Assembly (NCBI RefSeq): GCF_023065955.2
Contig: NW_026622764.1
Span: 75,819,333-75,883,332 of the forward strand
Reading direction: 5' to 3'
Origin: Ursus arctos
Taxonomy: Eukaryota > Chordata > Mammalia > Carnivora > Ursidae
Length of the DNA stretch: 64,000 nucleotides
The position numbers and the translations under genes are program-made. This document shows, piece by piece, positions 55,881-64,000 of the stretch. Under the pieces are notes generated by a model. The model made no database searches. It saw nothing but the letters and a program-made list of their open reading frames with translations, and was not told where the DNA came from. Within the stretch, counting starts at the first letter, position 1; each line of letters begins with the position of its first letter.

Positions 55881-56237
55881 ATGTGGACTATGGCCCACCC
55901 AGTTGGAATCATAGGAGGAGTAATATTTATTAACATACTAATTGAACAACATAAAAATAAATGTGAACTTATTAAATGTAAAGTCTTCAGGGAAGCTTTT
56001 AAAACTAATTGCATGAAAAGGATATCATCAGCACCTGATGGAAATAATAACAGCAAAATGTTATTGGATATGTTGATTGCGTATATCACTAGTGTGAATT
56101 TATACTGGTTTTTTCTTCTTGTATGGTTCTTATTTTTCTGTGGATACTGGTACACTTTTTACAGGTATTTAAAAAGAAGAAGTGGGGGGGTCATTGCTAT
56201 GACAAATACCATGTACACATATGCAGTAGCTTCCTAA
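55881..56237 (+). CDS. Unassigned 118-codon ORF with hydrophobic segments
   Basis: I do not recognise this protein. From ATG 55881 to the stop at 56235-56237 it would encode 118 residues. Two hydrophobic stretches (GIIGGVIFINILI near the start; NLYWFFLLVWFLFFCGYWY near the end) flank a Lys/Cys-rich middle. A good splice-acceptor-like sequence (ttttctcactctttccag) ends at 55860, and a donor-like CAG|gtattt lies at 56165. It sits between a SINE and an L2, in sense to ZDHHC20. It may be a cryptic exon, a decayed mobile-element ORF or chance; chance is the most likely. Confidence 0.15.
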   Translation: MWTMAHPVGIIGGVIFINILIEQHKNKCELIKCKVFREAFKTNCMKRISSAPDGNNNSKMLLDMLIAYITSVNLYWFFLLVWFLFFCGYWYTFYRYLKRRSGGVIAMTNTMYTYAVAS

Positions 56238-56289
56238 CAGTATATTGTGTCCCCCCAAAATGCCAGCATGAATCTTTTAAAATCCAAGG

Positions 56290-56670
56290 CAAGATTATTA
56301 CTCTCTGTTCAGCACCCTCCAGTGGCTTTCCTCTTCGCCCATAATGAGATCCAAAGTTTTTTCTGTAGGCTCTAAGGCCCTAAATGCTCTGATCTGCCAC
56401 TAATTTTGACTTATCTCTTCCTTTGCCAACTCTGCTTCAGCCAGACAGGCCTCCTTGCTTTTCATCTATCAGGCCATGCATCGTCCCACTTGAGGACCTT
56501 TGTACTTCCTTCTCTTTCTGCTTGGGATGATTTCCTCCCAGATTCCACATGGCTAGTTCTCTCTATCTAGATTTCTTTTAAAATACTCAACTGTCAGAAA
56601 GGCTTTTCTGATTACGCCATGTAAAATAAGTACTTCCTCTTTCACTTTCTCCCTACCCTGCTTGTGCTTA
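56290..56670 (+). repeat. L2 LINE 3' part
   Basis: 'caccctccagtggctttcctc...aggctctaaggccctaaatgctctgatctgccac' to 'aggcttttctgattacgccatg' follows the L2 consensus in order. Confidence 0.88.
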
Positions 56671-58159
56671 CAGTGTTCTAAGTGCTGTATTTAACACTAG
56701 GAATACAAAGATGTATAAATGTGTATGGTCAAATGCATTTAAACTTCGTATAGTAGTCCATATCTTTAATATTATAGTGATCATTTGCATACTATGAGTT
56801 TTATTTTAAAATTCCAGTGTAATTAAGTGTTATATTAGTTTCAGATGTACAATATAGTGATTCAGCAGTTCCATATATTACTTGTGCTCATCAAGATAAG
56901 TGTGCTCTTAATCCCCTTTGCAGATTTCACCCATCCCCCCACCCACCTCACCTCTGGTAACCATCAGTTTGTTCTCTGTAGTTAAGAGCCAATTTTTTGG
57001 TTTGTCTCTCCCCCTCCCTTTGTTCATTTGTTTTGTTTCTTAAATTTCACATGAGTGAAACCATATGGTATTTGTCTTTCTCTGACTGGCTTATTTCACT
57101 TACCGTTATACTCTCTAGATCCATTCTTGTTGTTGCAAATGTTAAGATTTCATTCTTCTTTATGGCTGAATAATATTCTGTTGTAAATATATATCACATC
57201 TTCTTTATCCATTCATCTGTTGACACTTGGGCAGCTTCTATACTTTGGCTATTGTAAATAGTGCTGTAATAAACATAGGAGTGCATATATCCCTTCAAAT
57301 TAGTGTTTTCATGTTCTTTGAGTAAATACCCAGCAGTGTGATTCCTGGGTCATAGAGTAGTTCTGTTTTTATTTTTTTGAGGAACCTCCATACTGTCTTC
57401 CATGATGGCTGCACCAGTTTGCATTCCCACCAACAGTGCACAAAGGTTCCTTTTTCTCCACATCCTCACCAACACTTGTTATTTCTTGAGTTTTTTATTT
57501 TAGCCACTCTGACAGGTGTGAGGTGATATCTCATTGTGGTTTTGATTTGCATTTCCTTGATGATGAATGATGTTTAGCATATTTTCATGTGTCTGTTGGC
57601 CATCTGTATGTCTTCTTTGGAGAAATGTCTATTCATGTCTTCTTCCCATTTTTAATTGCATTATTTGTTTTTTTTGGTATTGAGTAGTTCTTTATGTATT
57701 TTGGATACTCACTTGTTATTAGATATGTCATTTGCAAACATCTCCTCCCATTCAATAGGTTATCTTTTAGTTTTGTTAGTTGTTTCCTTTGCTGTGCAGA
57801 AGCTTTTTATTTTGATGAGGTCCCAATAGTTTATTTTTGCTTTTGTTTCCTTTCCCTTTCCCTCAGGAGACATATCTAGTAAGAAGTTGCTATAGCCAAT
57901 GTCAAAGAGGTTTATGCCTGTGCTATCTTCTAGGATTTTTATGGTTTCAGGTCTCAGTATTTAGGTCTTTAATCCAGTTTGAGTTTATTCCGTGTGTGGT
58001 GAAAGAAAGTGGTCCAGTTTCTCCAATACCATTTGTTGAATAGACTGTCTATTTCCCATTGGATATTCTTTACTGCTTTGTTGAAGATTAATTGGTCATA
58101 TAACTACAAATTTATTTCTGGGCTTTCTGTTCTTTTCCATTGATCTCTGTGTCTGTTTT

Positions 58160-58362
58160 TTTTTTTTTCTTTTAAAGATTTTATTTATTTATTTGACAGA
58201 GATAGAGACAGCCAGCAAGAGAGGGAACACAAGCAGGGGGAGTGGGAGAGGAAGAAGCAGGCTCATAGCAGAGGAGCCTGACGTGGGGCTCGATCCCATA
58301 ACGCCGGGATCACGCCCTGAGCCGAAGGCAGGCGCCTAACCGCTGTGCCACCCAGGCGCCCC
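58160..58362 (-). mobile_element. can-SINE (SINEC) nested in L1
   Basis: Young minus-strand copy. TSD ct(c)(t/c)gtgtctgtttt at 58145-58159 and 58363-58377, one mismatch. Confidence 0.94.
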
Positions 58363-58749
58363 CTCCGTGTCTGTTTTTATGTCAGTACTATACTGTTTTG
58401 ATCACAGTAGCTTTGTAATGTAACATGAAGTCTGGAGTTGTGCTACCTCCAATTTTGTTTTTCTTTTTCAAGATTGTTTTGGCTATTTGGGATCTTTTGT
58501 GGTTCCATACAAATTTTAGGATTGTTTGTTCTAGTTGTGTGAAAAATGCCCTTGGTATTTTGATAGGGATTGTATTAAATGTGTAGATTGCTTTGGGTAA
58601 TATAGACATCTTAATAATATTTGTTCTTTTGACCCATGAGCATGGAATGTCTTTCCATTTCTCTTTGTGTTGTCTTCAAATTCTTTCACCAGTGTTTTAT
58701 AGTTTTCAAAGTACATGTCTTTCACCTCTTTGGTTAAGTTTATTCCTTT

Positions 58750-58980
58750 TTTTTGTTGTTTAATAATAATTTTTTATTATGTTAGTCACCATACAGTATA
58801 TCCTTAGTTTTTGATGTACTGTTCCATGATTCATTATTTGCGTATAACACCCAGTGCACCATGCAATATGTCCCCTCCTTAATGCCCATCACCGGCCTAT
58901 CCCAGTCCCCCACCCCCCTCCCCTCTGAAGCTCTCAGTTTGTTTCCCAGAGTCCATAGTCTCTCATGCCCCCCCTTCATT
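58750..58980 (-). mobile_element. Young L1 3' UTR tail nested in older L1
   Basis: Only the L1 3' UTR ('gttagtcaccatacagtata' to 'ctcatgccc') is present, about 230 bp. TSD tggttaagttta(t/g)tcct at 58732-58748 and about 58983-58999, one mismatch. Same family as the elements at 1-3560, 4086-6469 and 19547-25759. Confidence 0.92.
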
Positions 58981-59040
58981 CTGGTTAAGTTTAGTCCTAA
59001 GTATTTTATGCATATTACAAGTTTTAAGAAGCCCTGCTGT

Positions 59041-59370
59041 AACTAAGTATCTAAATCTGTTTAACCCAGTATTTCTCTAAACCTTTTTTTGCCATGATCT
59101 TCTTTTTTTCATGAAACACCTATTTAAATCCTTTTAGACTTAGATAGTTGTTGATTTTGGGAACAAAGCTCCCAATAGTGGTGTTAGGGGGGAATGGGGA
59201 GCAGATCAGTACTGAAGGGACTGTGCCTCTGAAAAAAAGTGGTGTTACCAGTAGATATGAGAGGTAATAGCTAATTTCTTCTACTTACCTGTTGTAATTA
59301 AATTCATCATTTAGGAAGAAAAATCATTTTTTCTATAAATGACAGAAAGGTACTTAAAAAATCCCTACAT
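59041..59370. other. Intron sequence without recognised feature
   Basis: Nothing supportable seen. Confidence 0.4.
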
Positions 59371-59385
59371 CTATTCCTAATTTTA

Positions 59386-59578
59386 TTTTATTTATTTTAT
59401 TTTATTTTTTTAAGATTTTATCCATTTATTCGACAGAGATAGAGACAGCCAGCGAGAGAGAGAACACAAGCAGGGGGAGTGGAGGAGGAGGAGCCTGATG
59501 TGGGGCTCGATCCCATAATGCCGGGATCACACCCTGAGCCAAAGGCAGACGCTTAACCGCTGTGCCACCCAGGCACCC
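59386..59578 (-). mobile_element. can-SINE (SINEC), young copy
   Basis: Tail is a (TTTTA)n run. Perfect TSD ctattcctaatttta at 59371-59385 and 59579-59593. Confidence 0.96.
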
Positions 59579-59784
59579 CTATTCCTAATTTTAAAAAAGG
59601 CTTAGTAAAATAGGAATAAGTGGGTTTTGTACAAAATTGCACACAACACAAAATACTTGATCAGTTTCTGCTAAAACCAGAAACAAAAGATGCTTATTAC
59701 CATGGCCATTGCTGTGTAACATTTTACTGTATTAACAAAATCAATTACCATATTCGATCAAGAGAAAATAATTAGAAGCGTAAG

Positions 59785-60640
59785 AAGGAAAGGAAGGGGG
59801 AAAGCTATTTCTGTGTATAGATGATATGATAGTATATGTTGAAAAGCCAAGAGGATCCAATAACAACAGAATACCTAAACAAAAAAGAATTGAGTAAAAT
59901 TAGCAAACAAAAACCAGTACTTTCTGTATATACATAATAATTTGTTTGAAAACATGGTGGAAGAAAGTCTGTTTCCACTAACATCAAAAAGATAAAATAC
60001 TTAAGAATAAACTTAAGAAATATGCGAGATCTGTAAGAGGAAAACATTCTTGAAAAATACAAACGTAGACTTGAACAAGTGGAAAGACATTGCATATTTC
60101 ATGTTCATGGATAGAATAACTCAACATTAGAAAGATTTCTGTTCTCCCCAAGTTAATGTATAAATGAATTCTATTCCCAATAAGTTTTCTTTTTTTTTTG
60201 GCACTAGACAAGGTGATCCTAAAAGTCATAGGGAAAAATAAACAGGAAAGAATCAGGAAACCTCTGAAAAAGAAGAGTTAGAAAGGTGGCAAACCCTACA
60301 CTACCACGTTTTAAACCACAAAGCCTGTGTAATTAAAACTGTTGGGGTAGGGAACTTATGAGAACTCTCTAGTTTCTGTTCAGTTTTGCTCCAAACCTAA
60401 AACTGCTCTAAAAAACAAAGTCTGTTATAAAAACAATTGTATGTTATGGTGTGTGGACAGACATATAGCCAATGGAACAGAAGAGAGTGTCCAGAAATAG
60501 TAATTATAGAAATTTAGAACGTGATAAAAGAAGCATTTCAAATCACAGAGGAACAGATGGAACAACTGAATAGATATTTTGTGATAGATAAAATCAGGCC
60601 CATACCTCATATGATATTCCAAGAATAAACTACAAATTGA
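59785..60640 (+). mobile_element. Old L1 ORF2 fragment
   Basis: 'tgtgtatagatgatatgatagtatatgttgaaaagcc' matches the L1 RT motif region (degenerate YADD/FADD). It is followed by the usual ORF2 order ('agaataaacttaagaaatatgcgag...gacattgcatatttcatgttcatgg...atgtataaatgaattctattccc'). No open frame. Confidence 0.82.
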
Positions 60641-60659
60641 TAATATCTTATTTTTTCTT

Positions 60660-62510
60660 CTTTTCTTATATTTTAAACTTTTAATTTTAAAATAATTTCA
60701 GACTTGTGAAAAATAGTACAAAGAATTTTCTTATATCCTTCACCCTGATTCCTTAAATGTTATTATTTGCTACATGTTCTTTGTCATTCATTCTCTCTCT
60801 GAAACAGTTTGAGAATAAATTGCAGATATAATGTCCCTTTACCAATAAATACCTCAGTGATATTTCCTAAGAACAAGAATGTCTTTCTCTTCAAGCTTCT
60901 GTAACAGAATACCACAGACCAGGTGGCTTATAAACAACAGAAATTCATTTCTCATAGTCCTGGAATCTGGGAAGTCCCACATCAGGGCACCGGCAGATTT
61001 GTTGTCTGGTGAGGGCCCACTTCCTGGTTCTTAGATGGCCATCTTTTCACTGTATCATCACATGGAAGAAGGGACTAGGGATCTCTCTGAGGTCTCTTAA
61101 AAGGGCACTAATCCCATTCGTGAAGGCTTCACTTCATGATCTAATCACTTCCCGAAGGCCCTATCTTCAATACCATCACATAGGGCATTAGGATTTAACA
61201 CGAATTTAAGAGGGGGACACACACATTCAGTCTATAACAAAGAACATTTTCTCATATATGCTTACATTTCTTATATAAAATCTTATATTTTTTATATAAA
61301 ACCAAGAGTACAATTATCAAAATCATGAAATTAGCACTGATAAAGCGCTACTATAATCTGTAAGCTTTATTCAGACTTCACCAGTTGCCCCACTAATCCC
61401 CTTTGCTCCACAGTCCAGCCTGTGATCACACACTGCAGTTAGTTATCATGCCTCTTTAGTGTCCTTTAATCTGGAAGAGTTCCTCAGTGTTGCCTTCTCT
61501 TTCATGACCATAACAATTTTGAAGGGTATAGGCTTCTCTTGCAGAATGTCCCTCAAATTAGGTTCGTCTGATGTTTCCTCATGATTCGATTCAAAGTATG
61601 CATTTTTAGGAAGAATACCACAGAAGTGATGCTCCATCATTGAATGTACCATTTCTAGGACTATTAACTTTAGTCACCACTTCAGGTGGTGTCTGCCAAG
61701 TTTCTCCATTCTGTAAAGGTATGATTTTTCTTTGTAATTAATAAGTATTTTGGTAGACTCAGGTGCACCACACAGATCCTTCGAGGAAGGACTTGCTGCT
61801 CAGTTGTGGCAATTGTGGTCAGCCGACAGCTTCTAGCTGTTAGCTCTTTCAACATGACTAACTTCATGCAAGGTCACACCCTTCCTGTGCCAGCCTGCAT
61901 TCAGTGCCTGAGTGAGAAGGGAACTGGCTGCTTTAGAGCTCTCTGCTAGTTGGCCAAGATTTTGGTAAGCCTGCACTGCAGTTAGATTTCTCCTTAGTAC
62001 ATAGCTTATACCCCAAACTCTGTCTCAGCATCTGATTCCAGAGAACACAACCTGAGACAAGTGTCTTTGTGGGGAAATACCTTGAAACTCTGTAAATCTG
62101 TTCCTGATTACTTGCTCTTACTTTTTTTAGCATCTATTGAGGATTCTTGCTTGAAACCATTATTGTGCTGGTTGCCAAACGGCGATTTTTTTCTAATTCT
62201 GTGATTTCATCTACATTTTATGGTTAGAATTCTGCTGTGAGGAAGAGCTTTCCTTCCTCCCCAATCAGTCGTTCATTTACATCTGCACACTGTCATGGAT
62301 TCTTTTTTTATGGATTATGATCTATCATTTATTTTATTGCTCAAATTGTCCCAGATATGGCCAGTAGGAGCCCCTTTGATTTGGTTTCTGTATCCTTTTG
62401 ACATGTCCTCATCATTTATTCCTTCCTTCCTTTCTAGTACCACAAGATTTTTCAGGTTTGTCTGATACTTTTCCCAAGCTGGAATCTGCCATTTCAAAAT
62501 GTACCACATT
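60660..62510 (-). mobile_element. Old L1M-type repeat, antisense, with nested LTR
   Basis: 60660-60890, 61255-61755 and 62065-62510 read as one consensus ('ataatttcagacttgtgaaaaatagtac', 'cttattcagacttcaccagttg', 'gttcgtctgatgtttcctcatgattcg', 'gttgccaaacggcgatttttttctaattctg'). It is interrupted by a MaLR LTR and by about 300 bp of other sequence (61756-62063). Confidence 0.65.
60892..61250 (-). repeat. MaLR LTR (MST/MLT1 type)
   Basis: 'ctgtaacagaataccacagaccaggtggcttataaacaacagaaattcatttctcatagtcctgg' to 'ggggacacacacattcagtctataaca' is an antisense MaLR LTR with no internal genes. Confidence 0.85.
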
Positions 62511-62529
62511 TGAATGTAAAAAATAAAAG

Positions 62530-63540
62530 CATTCAAATACTGGAAAAAACATGGGTGGATAATCTGATAACCAGGCAGTGAGGAAAGCCCAACAGAAAAA
62601 AATGGATAAGTGTCATAAACAGTTCACAATAACAAAAAAGAATGGCTCATAAAACACATGAGAAAGATGCTTATTCTCATGTATAAAAAAAATGCAAAGT
62701 AGGGGCGCCTGGGTGGCACAGCGGTTGAGCGTCTGCCTTCGGCTCAGGGCGTGATCCCGGCGTTATGGGATCGAGCCCCACATCAGGCTCCTCCGCTATG
62801 AGTCTGCTTCTTCCTCTCCCACTCCCCCTGCTTGTGTTCCCTCTCTCGCTGGCTGTCTCTATCTCTGTCAAATAAATAAATAAAATCTTTAAAAAAAAAT
62901 GCAAAGTAAAATTACCCTGTGATACAAAATGTTTGGAAACACTTTATTGGATAGATGATGGAGAAACAGGCAGTCTGATGCATTGCTGGTAGGAGTATAA
63001 TATGGTACAACTTCTATAAACAAGGGATTTGGGAAAACCAGGAAGATTAACTTTCGGTCCAGTAATTTCACTATTAGGAATCTACACTGAGAATAAACTC
63101 CCACAAATAAACAACACGCGCATCAGGTTATTCATTGCCACATTGTTTGTAGCAGTAGAGATTGGAGATGACCCAAATGTCTATCAATAGGGGCCTGATT
63201 ATATAACTGTAACACCCACACAATGGAGTACTGTGCAGTGCTTTAAAACACAATGATTGTCTCTTTGTACTGATATGCAGTGATTTCTAGGGTGTGGCAA
63301 GTGAGAAAAGCAAGGTGTGGAATAGGTATATAAAGGAAGAAATTAGAAATATTTTTTAAATACATTTGTTTACTTTGCAGAAAGAAATAGGGTAACGCAA
63401 ACTAATAAAAATGATTACCTGGGGTGAGAAGGTAAGAAAGGAAAGCCAGGCCTGAGTACCTGTTTATACAGTTTTGACTTTTAAACCATTTATATTTTTT
63501 ATATATTAAAAAAAATAAAACAGGAGGAAAAGCAAAGTGT
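62530..63540 (+). mobile_element. Old L1 3' part, split by SINE
   Basis: 'atgatggagaaacaggcagtctgatgcattgctggtaggagtataatatgg...caaatgtctatcaataggggcctg...acacaatggagtactgtgcag' is L1 ORF2 C-terminus/3' UTR sequence. It continues left of the SINE. Confidence 0.82.
62702..62892 (+). mobile_element. can-SINE (SINEC), youngest subfamily
   Basis: Near-identical to the copy at 38162-38357. TSD aaaaatgcaaagta at about 62688-62701 and 62895-62908. Confidence 0.96.
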
Positions 63541-63544
63541 AAAA

Positions 63545-64000
63545 TTTGGAATCATGAAACAAATGAACTTAATTTTACGTGAAGTTGGTACTATACACAG
63601 AGGAAAGAATTATTTTAAGTGGCTTTTGAATATTATACTTTTTAGTGGGATACAGTTTAAAGCCAAAACAAAACAAAATTTTAAAACTGCAAAGAAAACT
63701 TAAACTAGTATGCAGTGTTTAAACTATTTTAGATATACTTTAGGATGAACTGAATAAGTAAATTAATTAGGAAATAAGATTTTCATTGTATGTAAATGCA
63801 AAAAGGTACAAATATAATGCGTAAGAAATTAAGGAGAAACTTTGTAATGTTCTATTTGAATTGGAAGTATCAATGTGAATATAAGTAGGTATATAATACT
63901 ACTTCTGTCATCCCAAAAGACCTTAAAAACAGTGAAACTCCAGTAGCTATGAGCACCCCTGGTATTCAAAGGTTGGTTTCTAAATATCATTAAAAGGAAC
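63545..64000. other. ZDHHC20 intron 1, unassigned end of window
   Basis: AT-rich sequence with no exon or nameable repeat. The window ends inside the intron. Confidence 0.45.

Larger units (their letters stand above)
56815..59040 (-). mobile_element. Older L1 LINE, antisense, with nested SINE and L1
   Basis: From the 3' UTR (56815, 'tatattagtttcagatgtacaatatagtg') through the ORF2 C-terminus to the RT-C-terminal region at about 59040. ORF fragments remain at 58609-58388 and 58725-58531 ([12 protein letters not shown]), clearly L1 ORF2 but frameshifted. It is interrupted by a SINE (58160-58362) and by a young L1 3' tail (58750-58980). Confidence 0.9.

Noticed and set aside
60184..60200. Poly-T as a pol III terminator of a small RNA gene
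   Set aside because: It lies within a decayed L1 with no upstream promoter elements.
45860..64000. Search for ZDHHC20 exon 2
   Set aside because: No sequence coding for the expected continuation after ELCV; the first intron is long in mammals.
1..64000. CRISPR-like or tRNA signals
   Set aside because: Regular repeats are microsatellites. The tRNA-like boxes belong to can-SINE heads, not functional tRNAs.

Overview
This is a piece of mammalian nuclear genome from a caniform carnivore. The evidence is about 29 copies of the carnivore tRNA-Lys-derived SINE (can-SINE/SINEC) on both strands, young carnivore-type L1 LINEs, and older mammal-wide repeats (MIR, L2, MaLR LTRs). The youngest SINEs have 'ggcacagcggttgagcg' heads, which I associate with bears (Ursidae, including panda). 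The order Carnivora is firm; the family is inference. There are no prokaryotic genes, CRISPR arrays or operons.

Only two protein-coding genes are visible, both on the + strand. The first is the 3' end of MICU2, the mitochondrial calcium uniporter regulator. Its last four coding exons lie at 13584-13755, 18384-18492, 19200-19357 and 26489-26593, with splice phases that join in frame and a polyadenylation signal at 26730. The second is the 5' end of ZDHHC20, a palmitoyltransferase. Its CpG-island promoter spans about 45.18-46.13 kb, its first coding exon is 45742-45859, and the rest of the window is its first intron. MICU2 followed by ZDHHC20 in tandem is the order I recall from human 13q12.11, and the two identifications support each other.

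Layout: 1-13.6 kb is a MICU2 intron containing two young L1 pieces in opposite orientation (1-3.56 kb +, 4.09-6.47 kb -), then older repeats. 13.6-26.75 kb holds the last four MICU2 exons; its final intron carries a nearly full-length antisense L1 (19.55-25.76 kb). 26.75-45.2 kb is the intergenic spacer, with SINEs, L2/MIR, an LTR-like element with a nested SINE, a (GAAA)n/(GGGA)n microsatellite, a CA repeat and an old L1 split by a 0.95-kb insertion. 45.2-46.1 kb is the ZDHHC20 CpG island. 46.1-64 kb is intron with several antisense old L1s, SINEs and MaLR LTRs.

I found no convincing new molecular system. The observations most worth checking are: directly repeated L1s that flank three MICU2 exons; a SINE 24 bp past a MICU2 splice donor; a tandem 19-bp GC-box array and an in-frame upstream ATG with a poly-proline-coding CCG repeat at ZDHHC20; clear nested insertions with target-site duplications (TSDs); an unassigned 118-codon ORF at 55881-56237; and an 18-bp perfect palindrome at 49.1 kb.
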